Below, piece after piece: positions 8,364 through 16,662 of a stretch of DNA of 25,570 nucleotides. Both the position numbers and the translations under genes were made by a program. The stretch's first letter is position 1. Each line of letters begins with the position of its first letter. This DNA is from Bacillota bacterium (GTDB taxonomy: Bacteria > Bacillota > Clostridia > Lachnospirales > Lachnospiraceae): positions 1 through 25,570 of the forward strand of contig JAEZTJ010000010.1 of NCBI GenBank assembly GCA_023421505.1, given 5' to 3'. The notes below the pieces were generated by a model. That model saw only the letters and a list, made by a program, of their open reading frames with translations. It searched no databases and had not been told where the DNA came from.

Positions 8364-8936
8364 TCAACCTCCATTAGTCTTTTCGCTGAGTTGTTTTAGG
8401 ATACTCTTATTGGCTTCCACCGGCTCCACATTACCTCTGTTTGTACTGTTTGTAGTATTTGGCCTTGCGCTTATCTTAACTGTCTTAGTGGACGCAATAA
8501 TCACTTCCCTAAACGTCACTGTAGCCTTAAGAGCGTAAAGTGTAGTATAGTCATCCGGTACCGATATCGTTTCGATAAGCATGTTTTTGTAGTTTGCAAG
8601 CCTGGTATGTATCTGTAATGGTATTCTTTGTTGCTGTAACTCCTTAAGTAGCTGATAAGCAGTAACAGATCTTGACCGCGTGCTTACAAATTGACCTTTT
8701 ACTATGCTCTTTGCTGTGTCAGACATACCTATCTCCATGACAAGCTCTGCCGGTTCAAGGAAAGCATGGTCTGATATATTAGCGCCAGTCTCAACCGGAT
8801 GATCTGTTATATTAAGCTTACTGGTATGGTCAACTCTTAAAAAAGCATCAAAAAAATAACCAGCGACATTTGTCTTGGCATATATCAGATTTTTATATTT
8901 CGATAATTTATAGGGTAATGCAGGATATAAAGCCAT
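8364..8936 (-). CDS. Dit-like phage tail/baseplate protein
   Basis: A 190-residue protein. The segment at about residues 37-60 (SKLNITDHPVETGANISDH) is the usual opening of Dit-like tail proteins, followed by MEIGMSD and LKELQQQRIPLQIHTRLANYKNMLIETIS, as in proteins that set the tail-tip ring. The last 35 residues are low-complexity and charged. It follows the tape measure gene with a TAATG overlap and precedes the plug and hub, as in many contractile tails of Firmicute and proteobacterial phages. Confidence 0.8.
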   Translation of the reverse strand: MALYPALPYKLSKYKNLIYAKTNVAGYFFDAFLRVDHTSKLNITDHPVETGANISDHAFLEPAELVMEIGMSDTAKSIVKGQFVSTRSRSVTAYQLLKELQQQRIPLQIHTRLANYKNMLIETISVPDDYTTLYALKATVTFREVIIASTKTVKISARPNTTNSTNRGNVEPVEANKSILKQLSEKTNGG

Positions 8937-10615
8937 TAATTAATTACCCCCTTAAAGTTTCTTAGCAACAGTCCATAGTCAACTGTACGGTCGACTGCTT
9001 TGGCCGTCGCTGTAGGTTCGCTACCATAAATTTTATACTGAGGACTATTGGTGACTCTTATATTGTTTATTGTATTTGATGATGTATTAGTGATAGGCGC
9101 TCCTAGTATACCAGATGTTTGCGCAAGTAGTTTTAACGCGTTTTGCCTGCGGTTTATTGATAACGGAATTATGACTTCTGGTCCATCTTCGGCAACTAGT
9201 CCAAGGTGAGGGGTTGTCATTATCCCTCCAGCCGCATGAGCTGCAAAAGGATTAATGTCATTATCAAACATTTCATTTGCTGCATCCTCTCCAAATAAAA
9301 ACGACGTGACTTTTTTCAATGCAGGTATCGGATTTAAAAATTGTCCGGCGGCCTTACTATATTCTTTTGTCATTCCCCATACATCACCCGTACCGCCAAG
9401 CTCTGCCGCTTTGTTTAAATGCCCTCCCGTATCTCTACCAAGTATTGCATTGTTAAATCCTTCGCCTAATTTTGTTAGTCCAGACTCCATTTTATCTGTA
9501 TCACCGGATAATATTCCGTCAATAGTTTCAAGCGCGCCTGCTATTGCAGACAAAGTGTCTTCGAGCCCGTGCAGAGCATTCATTATTCCAGTGCTCAACA
9601 TAGTGCTGAAATCTTTAAATCCTAGTCCTTGAGCAACTTTATCACCGATATCTGTTAAGTCACCTAAAATATTTCCTACGCTTGTAGCTATGTTGTCAAG
9701 TGACTCTTGGAATCCTTTAAATGCACCATCATCATCAAGCTTGGATTTTAGATTTTCTAAATCTTCCCACTGCTTTCCAAACAGGGAATCGCCACCTTCT
9801 TGATAAGTCTTAAAATCATCCATTAATAAAAGCAACGCAGTAACACCAGCAATCAACCATCCGATAGGCCCCATTTTGAGCAAAGCAAAAAAGCCAAGGA
9901 AAGCTGATCCGGCAATTTTTGTTTTTGGAGATAATTCATCCAGAGCATTTACAATACCTTTTATTCCCCATGCTCCTGCGGCTCCAAGCCTGACGATCCA
10001 ACTAAGCACTTGGGCAATCTGCTTTGTCCAATGAGGCATATCCATGGACAGGCTGTCGTTAAATTTTTTCATGGATTTTTTAATATCACCAATAGGTTTT
10101 TCCAGATACTTTGTCAAATAATAACCTATCCACTGCATTGCATAAGTAGCTTCGAGCTTAAGCCTCTGAAATTCAAACGTAATATCTCTAATGTCCTTCA
10201 TCTGCTCAGAATACTCTGCAGGAGGAGCCATTTCGTACGCTTGACTTCTGAGCTCCTGAAACTTTTTAAGGAGCTCAGGGCTTAAATAAAGGTCTCGAAG
10301 CTCTGCTCCGAGTGCTGATAAAGAGTTTTTATAAGCGACCGCATTGTCTTTACTCATCCACATGCGACGAGCAAACATTTCATTTTGCAAATCGGCCTTC
10401 GCCAACCCAGATACATATTTTGCAATTCCAACCTCTGCGGCTACAAAAAAGGAGGTAACAGCTGCACCGGCAACAGCAAGATTTTTTACGGCTCCACTTG
10501 AAAAGCTTCCTACTGCCTTATCCATGGTTTTGATTGATTGCTGTGTTTGATTAAAAGAATTACCATCTACCTGAAATCCAAGTGATACCAGATAAGATTT
10601 TATAACTTCCAACAT
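8936..10615 (-). CDS. Tape measure protein
   Basis: A 559-residue protein directly after the frameshifted chaperone pair and before the Dit-like gene, which is the fixed place for a tape measure. It is helix-rich, with hydrophobic segments near residues 43-65 and around residue 250 (GWLIAGVTALLLLMDDF), and a C-terminal GLVAEDGPEVIIPL motif common in tape measure proteins. It sets tail length and helps DNA pass the membrane. At 559 residues it implies a fairly short tail for a myophage, if the usual proportion of about 1.5 angstrom per residue holds. The start ATG lies nine bases after GGGAGG. Confidence 0.9.
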   Translation of the reverse strand: MLEVIKSYLVSLGFQVDGNSFNQTQQSIKTMDKAVGSFSSGAVKNLAVAGAAVTSFFVAAEVGIAKYVSGLAKADLQNEMFARRMWMSKDNAVAYKNSLSALGAELRDLYLSPELLKKFQELRSQAYEMAPPAEYSEQMKDIRDITFEFQRLKLEATYAMQWIGYYLTKYLEKPIGDIKKSMKKFNDSLSMDMPHWTKQIAQVLSWIVRLGAAGAWGIKGIVNALDELSPKTKIAGSAFLGFFALLKMGPIGWLIAGVTALLLLMDDFKTYQEGGDSLFGKQWEDLENLKSKLDDDGAFKGFQESLDNIATSVGNILGDLTDIGDKVAQGLGFKDFSTMLSTGIMNALHGLEDTLSAIAGALETIDGILSGDTDKMESGLTKLGEGFNNAILGRDTGGHLNKAAELGGTGDVWGMTKEYSKAAGQFLNPIPALKKVTSFLFGEDAANEMFDNDINPFAAHAAGGIMTTPHLGLVAEDGPEVIIPLSINRRQNALKLLAQTSGILGAPITNTSSNTINNIRVTNSPQYKIYGSEPTATAKAVDRTVDYGLLLRNFKGVIN

Positions 10616-10621
10616 GATGTA

Positions 10622-11214
10622 TTACCTCCCTTCCTGTTGCGCTGCTTCACGCGCCCTAAACTCATTCTCTGCTTTTACCGTTAATATTTCATGGATATCT
10701 AACAGATCAGATAATGTATATGTCCCATCCCATAATTCTTTTTGTTTCCAATAGCCTGCTATAATAGGAGTAAATAAAAATTCATTTACATTTTCGCAGT
10801 GGGTAGGTTCAAACCCGACATCCCTGTTGCTAATGCCTGCAACAGGCTTTCGTCGAAAAAATCAGTTAGGTTCCACATCAGTGCTTGCACGGTAAGAGTA
10901 AGCGCAAGCTTTGTACTATTTTCGATACCATCAACCCCCCATGTTCCGTTATCATTCATAACCTTTGCAGGTCCGGCCGGGAGAAGCTCCGAACATACTT
11001 TAAGGCAATCCTTTTGTAGGTCAATAAAATCCACTTTACTCATAACGGGGCTGCCTTTTGGTGCGGAAGGTATTCCTGGTACGTTTATAAAAGTTGGTAA
11101 TATTTCTCCCATCAACTTATAAGCAATATATGATCCGGTCATGGCATCAAACTTTCCTATGGCCCATTTACGATCCATAAAATCAAAGTCTTTATATAAT
11201 TCCCTTTTATCCAT
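10622..11214 (-). CDS. Tail assembly chaperone, -1 frameshift fusion product (G-T analogue)
   Basis: The upstream chaperone frame (142 residues, 10786-11214) shifts by -1 at T-TTT-TTC (10861-10855) into a second frame that stays open to TAA at 10624-10622. The fusion would be about 197 residues: the first 120 of the chaperone plus 77 new residues, including VNEFLFTPIIAGYWKQKELW and TVKAENEFRA. The -1 frame has a TGA directly before the slippery site and no good start of its own, so it can be expressed only by shifting. This is the G/GT arrangement known from lambda and many tailed phages, where the two products chaperone the tape measure. A DUF6889-like resemblance of the extension is a guess. 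Confidence 0.85.
10786..11214 (-). CDS. Tail assembly chaperone, unshifted product
   Basis: A 142-residue, mainly helical protein located between the tail tube and tape measure genes, the standard place for the tail assembly chaperone. The start ATG is preceded by AAGGAGG. The conserved-looking core includes FDAMTGSYIAYKLMGE and LQALMWNLTDFF-type helical segments. It ends in frame at TAA (10788-10786) about 70 bases past the slippery site. It would coat the tape measure while the tube grows. The sequence family is not named with certainty; the role rests on position and on the frameshift signal. Confidence 0.85.
   Translation of the reverse strand: MDKRELYKDFDFMDRKWAIGKFDAMTGSYIAYKLMGEILPTFINVPGIPSAPKGSPVMSKVDFIDLQKDCLKVCSELLPAGPAKVMNDNGTWGVDGIENSTKLALTLTVQALMWNLTDFFDESLLQALATGMSGLNLPTAKM
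10823..10861 (-). promoter_or_regulatory. Programmed -1 ribosomal frameshift signal
   Basis: The slippery heptamer T TTT TTC (10861-10855) is in the correct zero frame (codons 119 and 120, both Phe). Eight bases later a perfect eight-pair stem, CCTGTTGC with GCAACAGG, closes an eight-base loop (stem arms 10846-10839 and 10830-10823). The spacing and layout are those of characterised bacterial and phage -1 signals. Confidence 0.88.
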
Positions 11215-11224
11215 TTTAGCCTCC

Positions 11225-11665
11225 TTAAATAACTATCTTACGTATATCTGCAGCCATCAAAGCCCACGTAATATTTTGGCCCTGTGCTTGATATGGTAGA
11301 TCCGCGTCTTTTTGAGGGGATACCCCGATACAAGTAACCTGTCTTTTCATAAGAGGAGCCCTTATAATAATCTTTGTATCAGCCCATTCTGATGCATCAG
11401 CTCCGTCAATATAGTTGTACCATTTCTGCAACCAATCATGAATAGGTGATGTCTGTTGCGCAGACACAGACACTGTGCCGTTATGAACTCTTATTTTTGA
11501 TACCATAACTGAGCCGTCCCCTGCTACATCATGAGTAGTTCTGTCGTTTGCCATAGACGTTGTAATACTTCCCATTCCTTCGCCTATCATACTATAAACG
11601 CCAACCCTGGGATGGGATATGGTAACATTTACATCGTTAAAATCATATGTCGTAATATTGGACAT
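11225..11665 (-). CDS. Tail tube protein (DUF3277-like)
   Basis: A 146-residue beta-rich protein following the sheath gene. It begins with TTYDFNDVNVTI and contains GSITTSMANDRTTHDVAGDGSVMVSK, a pattern found in DUF3277-type tube proteins of contractile tails, and ends in a QNITWALMAADIRKIV strand. It would polymerise as hexamers to form the inner tube. An AAGGAG site precedes the ATG by nine bases. Confidence 0.85.
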   Translation of the reverse strand: MSNITTYDFNDVNVTISHPRVGVYSMIGEGMGSITTSMANDRTTHDVAGDGSVMVSKIRVHNGTVSVSAQQTSPIHDWLQKWYNYIDGADASEWADTKIIIRAPLMKRQVTCIGVSPQKDADLPYQAQGQNITWALMAADIRKIVI

Positions 11666-11681
11666 GTGCTATTTCTCCTTT

Positions 11682-12800
11682 CTACGCATTGACCGTAATT
11701 TGGATTTTAAGTGAATGAATTGCTCCTGCTTCTTTGCATAAAACGTAAATTGGAGGAGCTAATCTGTTTGCTCTGTCAGCAGCGCTTTGGCTCGATATCG
11801 GGTCTGCCAGAATGGTATAACCATTCGGTAGCATATCACCGGTTTTTACACTCTTAAACGAAGGAAGCGTCCAGGTACCGGTTGACAAAAATCCTCTTTC
11901 TGTTCCGCTTGCACATGCAGTTGTTATTGCTCCGACAAGCTGACTAACACCAGCCTCGGTCTGAGGTACCTTTGCAACACTTGCGAGCAGATCCATAATA
12001 CCAAGCTGTATATCATTAACAAGCATATCTGTATTAATAAGCTCATCAAAGAATTTTCCATTTGCCATTATTCCGCTCTCAAAAAGATTGTACGTATTTC
12101 CACGGTTTACATATACGTTACCGTTATCTGCTTTAATTATGGTTACATCAGCAGCTTCGAGATCATCTGCAGATACACCGACAAGTTTTTTGTAGGCAAG
12201 TGTATATGCGCTGTTGGCAAGCCTTGTATTGGCTCCCATTGCATAACCCATGATAGACGCTACCGCATCAACCGTCGCACTGTACAGACCTAATGATCGG
12301 CTATAGCTTAAGTCTTTTAATGTTTGAAATACATTTTCTGAATTGCCTGCTTTTGCATCCGCATCGGCGGTAGTATAAAAATATGCTACTTTCGGAGTGG
12401 CTGTTTCAGCCCATGCTGCCGCAAGCAATACAGTGGCTTTGGTCGCTTCACACACGGTAAATGCATACCAATTTGTATTTTTGGCACGACATGCAGTTAA
12501 TGCTTCAGTAATTGTTTCAGTCCCTGAAGTATCCCATCGGCCTATAATTACTCTATCAGGCCTCGGAGATTGAGATAAATAGAATGAGGCTGCCTTATAT
12601 TCCGGATCCGTAGATACAAACCCGTCCTTTAACATATCTGCAAGTGCTGTATCTGCTGCATATTCTTTTGTGCGGTCGCTAGCAGATATTACAGTTGAGT
12701 CACCTACAATCAGCCCTATATTAAATCCTGCAAGTGCTGTCGATACTGCCGACGCACTCACAATTATATTGATAATGTCATTAAGGGGTAGTGTTGACAA
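11682..12800 (-). CDS. Tail sheath protein (DUF3383-like)
   Basis: A 372-residue protein of the DUF3383 sheath type: N-terminal segment with GFNIGLIVGDS, then RPDRVIIGRWD near residue 80, a long alanine-rich middle and a C-terminal ILADPISSQSAADRANRLAP followed by a beta strand ending in KIQITVNA. The sheath contracts to drive the tube. The start is TTG at 12800, which overlaps the last codons of the tail terminator gene; AAAGGAG lies nine bases upstream of it inside that gene, so the two are coupled. Its presence defines the phage as a myophage. Confidence 0.9.
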   Translation of the reverse strand: MSTLPLNDIINIIVSASAVSTALAGFNIGLIVGDSTVISASDRTKEYAADTALADMLKDGFVSTDPEYKAASFYLSQSPRPDRVIIGRWDTSGTETITEALTACRAKNTNWYAFTVCEATKATVLLAAAWAETATPKVAYFYTTADADAKAGNSENVFQTLKDLSYSRSLGLYSATVDAVASIMGYAMGANTRLANSAYTLAYKKLVGVSADDLEAADVTIIKADNGNVYVNRGNTYNLFESGIMANGKFFDELINTDMLVNDIQLGIMDLLASVAKVPQTEAGVSQLVGAITTACASGTERGFLSTGTWTLPSFKSVKTGDMLPNGYTILADPISSQSAADRANRLAPPIYVLCKEAGAIHSLKIQITVNA

Positions 12801-13332
12801 TGTTTACATCTCCTTTTTCTGTTTTTAATATTACCTGAGCCGCTGAAATTGTAGGCATTATGTATTCACGGCTTACCAGGAGGTTGAAATATGCAGTTAA
12901 ATTCGTCCGTTCCCACCACTGTCCATTAAAAAGCTCCGGAATTCTTGTCGGTGCCGGGCGGTCAAATACTAAATACATACCACAGTTTCTAAGTGTTTCG
13001 TTACGTGTCAGGCCATTTCTAACCGTGTCAGCATCATCAAAACTATTGGGTCCATACATAATCCAGTCAACGGCTATTACTCTGGTGTACGCTTCTATCT
13101 GCGTGAGGCTTTCGCTGTCGTTTTCGCTGTACACAGTAACCTTCTGGCGGTTGTAAAGGTCGTCAATCTCATAAACACGGATAAAGGCAACATCTTCATT
13201 GATTTTCCATGAGGGAGCACCATCAGTAGGCCACGACATACGAATGCGTTTTTTTGTTGTCGAGTTGTCAGGTAGACCAAGTATTTCAAGTGTGGCTTTC
13301 CGGATTAAATCCTCTATCTCAGTTAATTTCAT
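12781..13332 (-). CDS. Tail terminator/neck protein
   Basis: A 183-residue protein between the head connector and the sheath. It has a central RVIAVDWIMYGPNSFDDAD strand-loop region and a terminal YIMPTISAAQVILKTEKGD segment that I have seen in neck terminator-like proteins of this phage type. The likely role is to cap the tail and join it to the neck. The ATG overlaps the upstream stop as TAATG, with GGAGGCTG ahead of it. The function is inferred largely from position. Confidence 0.7.
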   Translation of the reverse strand: MKLTEIEDLIRKATLEILGLPDNSTTKKRIRMSWPTDGAPSWKINEDVAFIRVYEIDDLYNRQKVTVYSENDSESLTQIEAYTRVIAVDWIMYGPNSFDDADTVRNGLTRNETLRNCGMYLVFDRPAPTRIPELFNGQWWERTNLTAYFNLLVSREYIMPTISAAQVILKTEKGDVNIVNTTP

Positions 13333-13688
13333 TAATCAGCCTCCATTCTTATTCCAAAGGCTTTCCAGTACCCGTAATCAGCCCAAGGCATAACCTGAGA
13401 TAACCTGTACCGGTTTCGATTCCAGAATATTTCATCAGATGTCCCCTCAGAGCGTGTCACAAATAATTCCTGCTTCGCATGAAAGCACATAACGCCTTTT
13501 ACTCGGTCGCCTTCAGGTACTTGCAATATTTCCTTTGCACTAGGAGCTGTGACAACGCCAGTAATTGTTATTTCAGATTCAGACGGAATCCAGCGACCTC
13601 CGACCCAGTCTCCGGCTTTTCGATATACCGTATATTTTTGAGTAAATTTAGGATTTTTTATAACCCTTGATACATTAATTCTCGGCAC
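13332..13688 (-). CDS. Head-tail connector/head closure protein
   Basis: A 118-residue small beta-rich protein with AGDWVGGRWIPSESEITITGVV and GVMCFHAKQELFV, then DEIFWNRNRYRL, a layout like that of stopper or head-closure proteins in which a knob loop binds the adaptor. It starts with GTG at 13688, ten bases after AAAGGAG; no ATG is available. It sits between the gp10-like protein and the terminator in the connector block. The exact family is not recognised. Confidence 0.65.
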   Translation of the reverse strand: MPRINVSRVIKNPKFTQKYTVYRKAGDWVGGRWIPSESEITITGVVTAPSAKEILQVPEGDRVKGVMCFHAKQELFVTRSEGTSDEIFWNRNRYRLSQVMPWADYGYWKAFGIRMEAD

Positions 13689-13690
13689 AA

Positions 13691-14260
13691 TTAACTCTCC
13701 TTTACAACATAGGTAATGGCCTTTCTGAGTTCTCCGGTATCAATATTCGGATTATCGCTGCCTTTTGCCTCGATTGTCGCAGGGGCATTTGGCGCCCATC
13801 CGTTCTTTGGATTAGTAAACCAGTCCTGAGATGCTGCCTGACCTTCTAGCCCTGCCTTATTTAAGTACTCCATTCCTCTGTTGTAATTGCCATCCAAAAA
13901 TGCTTTCAGAGCTTCTTTTAATAAATCAGCTATTACTTCTTTATCATCCTCAATAGCAGGCTCAACAATGGGTCTGGGCGACATTTGCCATAGCGGGGAA
14001 CCGTGAGACTGGATATACATATCATAGGCAGCGTGGTATCCGTGGGTTTCAACATCCGATTCCATTTCTTTTCTCATAGGCCTTTGTCTGACCCCGTTCG
14101 TAAGCAAAAAGGCAAGCTCTGCATTATTAATGCCCTCGTCTTTACTATTTTCGCGGCTGTTTCTCTCCTCAGGTACACCAACATAAACCTGCAGATTTTT
14201 AAAACCTTCCAGCGCCTTAATCAGCTTATCTGGGTTGTCATTGACAGATACATTTACCAT
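13691..14260 (-). CDS. Virion morphogenesis/HK97 gp10-like protein
   Basis: A 189-residue protein. It carries NNAELAFLLTNGVRQRPMRKE near residues 45-65, a PRPIVEPAI block near 93, and a C-terminal WFTNPKNGWAPNAPATIEAKG followed by NIDTGELRKAITYVV. This last block is the usual ending of gp10/gpG-like tail completion and virion morphogenesis proteins. It would help join the tail to the head. The start overlaps the upstream gene by seven bases. Confidence 0.78.
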   Translation of the reverse strand: MVNVSVNDNPDKLIKALEGFKNLQVYVGVPEERNSRENSKDEGINNAELAFLLTNGVRQRPMRKEMESDVETHGYHAAYDMYIQSHGSPLWQMSPRPIVEPAIEDDKEVIADLLKEALKAFLDGNYNRGMEYLNKAGLEGQAASQDWFTNPKNGWAPNAPATIEAKGSDNPNIDTGELRKAITYVVKES

Positions 14261-14736
14261 ATCAGTTTCATCCCCTTACCATACAGCTTCGCGAGAGAGG
14301 CAAGCTGTACACCATAATCTGTAGTAGTCCATGCTGCATAACCGGCCAGATCCTGCATAACCTGGCTGACGTCCATCGAATAAGACACACCGTCTACGCT
14401 TTCGGACGTTACAATACCTTGAACCTGACCGGATTGCACAATCGTGTCCTTACCGTCTTCCGGAGATGCAGAACTCCTGAGCCATAATGTACAACAGTGC
14501 GCTACGAATAACCCCATGGCTATTTTCCACGCCTTATGCCAGCGTGCTTCCTTAATGCTCTCTTGAGCCAAGTCTATATACAATTGGACAATATCAGCAG
14601 AAATAATATCCTCGGAAAATTGAGGATGAACAAGAAGAAAATCCGACACTGCATATGCCGGATTCTCTCCTGATCTGATATTGGATGCTTCTGCAATTAC
14701 CTGTGTTGTATTTACGGTAGGGTATCCAAAATACAT
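14254..14736 (-). CDS. Head-tail adaptor, DUF4054-like
   Basis: A 160-residue helical protein, with FLLVHPQFSEDIISADIVQLYIDLAQ at the N-terminus, a HKAWKIAMGLFVAHCCTLWLR helix, and a C-terminal DYGVQLASLAKLYGKGM. The pattern is that of DUF4054 proteins, which are adaptor-type proteins bound under the portal. The start ATG is preceded by AGGATG, and a short gap separates it from the upstream gene. Confidence 0.75.
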   Translation of the reverse strand: MYFGYPTVNTTQVIAEASNIRSGENPAYAVSDFLLVHPQFSEDIISADIVQLYIDLAQESIKEARWHKAWKIAMGLFVAHCCTLWLRSSASPEDGKDTIVQSGQVQGIVTSESVDGVSYSMDVSQVMQDLAGYAAWTTTDYGVQLASLAKLYGKGMKLIW

Positions 14737-14747
14737 AAGATCACATC

Positions 14748-15065
14748 CTATTTCTCGCTCATTGGCTTTTTATCGTCTCCTGGTTGCTGAGCTGCTTGTG
14801 CAGCTTTAAACTCTTCGAGTTCCTTCTGCAACGCATCTGCTCTTTTTCTTTCAGCCTGAATTTGCTTATCAAATTCCTCGTGCTGCTTATCGGTCGGGGT
14901 AGCGGATACGAAATCCTTTAAGGATCCGTCCTTTTTACAGAGTTGATAATATGGATCCTTAGTGAATTTATCAGGCATTTCATTGAAACCCGGTTTAGCT
15001 TGGAATGTTTCTGCTCCGACTGTAAATCTCGGGCTGTTGCTGGCTAAATATTTAACTGTTGACAT
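14748..15065 (-). CDS. Hypothetical head-region protein with C-terminal coiled coil
   Basis: A 105-residue protein directly after the capsid gene, with AAGGAGG before the ATG. Residues 1-60 are mixed; residues 62-95 (EFDKQIQAERKRADALQKEL) form a highly charged coiled-coil helix, ending in a Q/P/K-rich tail. No family is recognised. A decoration, head-fibre or capsid-stabilising role is possible from position, but nothing in the sequence fixes this. Confidence 0.7.
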   Translation of the reverse strand: MSTVKYLASNSPRFTVGAETFQAKPGFNEMPDKFTKDPYYQLCKKDGSLKDFVSATPTDKQHEEFDKQIQAERKRADALQKELEEFKAAQAAQQPGDDKKPMSEK

Positions 15066-15076
15066 ATCATCCCTCC

Positions 15077-16126
15077 TTAAATTCCGTCAGCGTATCTGAT
15101 TGTCTGCAGGTAAAGGAATTTTACCTGACCAACCTGTGATACATACGGTGTTAGATATGATAACTGAGTAGGAACCCAGCTTGTCTGAACTGGCATTAAC
15201 GGCACTGTAATGTCGGTAACAATACGATTCTCATCGTAGCGATACATTACCATTCTATCAGTGCTGCTTGCACCGGCGCCCTTACACCATCTACGACCCT
15301 TAATGACCAGATCTACACCGTATTCGAGGCCGAAGTAATTTTCTTTGATATACTGCAGGATAGAATTACATCCAGCAATAGTCATAGGGCGCTGCAGATA
15401 AGACATTGCTTCAACCGGGATTAACATGTGGTTAGGAATGCCTGACTGATCATATTCACAAGCCGCGAAAATCGCTTGAGCAAGCGTATTAACATCGTCG
15501 AGGATTTCCTGACCGGTTTTATCCTTCCACAGTTTTGATGTGCCAGCTGCATTGTTAGCTACCAGACCAGATGATACATTGGAGTTGTTTACAAGGCCAT
15601 AGGTGCCGAGCTTTGTAATACCCTTATAAGTGTTCTTGTCTAGCATCTTATTGTAATTAAGACGAAGGCCTGTATCCATCAGCTTCTTAATATCGCAACC
15701 TACCTGATTGGATTTCTGCATGTCAATGTAGCCATACTTTAATGCCTCGGCAAATGTCCAAACCTTGGATACTTCTTTGTTGATGTTGGCCTGAGATACC
15801 GGGATATCATTGGTATTAGTACCAATAATGGAGTCTTCATCCTGCGCGGTAGTCGCATACTCAGCGAAGAAGTTGCTGGTAAAGTCTACCCAGCCTCCAC
15901 CTTCATTAAACGGCATGTCTTCCTGGTACGTAACCGATGTTAACGGCTCTAAGATCTTGGGATTGATCTTTTCGAGCTCGGATGCAAGGAAAGCCCCGCC
16001 GGTTGCAATGCTTGCGGCATCCATTCCAAAACCAGAGATCCCCTTTGCGGAATCACCAATAAAACCGGCAAAAGCCCCCGGATTTTGTTTCTTTAATGCT
16101 TCAATCTGTTCCTGAGATAATCTCAT
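15077..16126 (-). CDS. Major capsid protein (DUF2184-type)
   Basis: A 349-residue protein following the cement protein gene. It has the DUF2184-type features: an N-terminal ASELEKINPKILEPL helix, DMPFNEGGGWVDFTSNFFAEY near residue 75, a long central helix block with EILDDVNTLAQAIFAACEYDQS, and the C-terminal PLMPVQTSWVPTQLSYLTPYV followed by KFLYLQTIRYADGI. It would build the icosahedral shell with the HK97 fold. Its length matches the family. Confidence 0.9.
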   Translation of the reverse strand: MRLSQEQIEALKKQNPGAFAGFIGDSAKGISGFGMDAASIATGGAFLASELEKINPKILEPLTSVTYQEDMPFNEGGGWVDFTSNFFAEYATTAQDEDSIIGTNTNDIPVSQANINKEVSKVWTFAEALKYGYIDMQKSNQVGCDIKKLMDTGLRLNYNKMLDKNTYKGITKLGTYGLVNNSNVSSGLVANNAAGTSKLWKDKTGQEILDDVNTLAQAIFAACEYDQSGIPNHMLIPVEAMSYLQRPMTIAGCNSILQYIKENYFGLEYGVDLVIKGRRWCKGAGASSTDRMVMYRYDENRIVTDITVPLMPVQTSWVPTQLSYLTPYVSQVGQVKFLYLQTIRYADGI

Positions 16127-16146
16127 TCTATTTACCTATTCCTTTC

Positions 16147-16662
16147 TTACGGGTTCATTCTGCTAAGCAGTGTAACCTCTGCTAACAGTGAGCTATCAAT
16201 TTTACCTGTAGTCCATTTTGCATTCGTAATTTCGACATTCTTACCTTCATCGGCTGCTGCTTCGAAATCACCAATTTCTTTACCAGTTGCAGCTACGGTA
16301 CGGATATAAACCTTGCCCCCGGCTGTAGGTGTGCCAGTTTTACAAAATACTGCGATAGATCCTCTTTCAAGGACATCGACAGCCTGTTTCGGGGAGTAAT
16401 AACCGGAACCAATAGAACCACTTGCATAAGCTGTCTGATTGGTTTTAACATTTACCACTGCTACGCCGGCAAAGTCTGCCGCTACGTTGCTTGCGCCCCA
16501 GTTCTTATAGGTGTTATCGGATGCGAGTACTACCGGTGCGCCGAATACGATATTTGCGGATGACTCTCCGCTGATCCTGTTTCTGATGATATTGTCTTCC
16601 TGTCTGGTTGGAGTACCTGCGTACCCAAGGCCAAGGCTAATTCCAATTGCTGTTCCTGACAT
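16147..16662 (-). CDS. Structural cement/head decoration protein
   Basis: A 171-residue, glycine- and alanine-rich beta protein. The sequence has an N-terminal GYAGTPTRQEDNIIRNRI, an IVFGAPVVL strand and RGSIAVFCKTGTPTAGGKVYI, the layout of the Gp24-type cement proteins that lock capsomers together. It lies between the protease-scaffold gene and the capsid gene. The ATG begins directly after the upstream TAA, with AAGGAGG before it. Confidence 0.8.
   Translation of the reverse strand: MSGTAIGISLGLGYAGTPTRQEDNIIRNRISGESSANIVFGAPVVLASDNTYKNWGASNVAADFAGVAVVNVKTNQTAYASGSIGSGYYSPKQAVDVLERGSIAVFCKTGTPTAGGKVYIRTVAATGKEIGDFEAAADEGKNVEITNAKWTTGKIDSSLLAEVTLLSRMNP

Noticed and set aside
10622..10788. 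Second chaperone ORF read as an independent gene from an ATG near 10785
   Set aside because: That ATG is in the frame of the first chaperone and meets a stop after a few codons; the long frame is -1 and has no start, so frameshifting is the better explanation.
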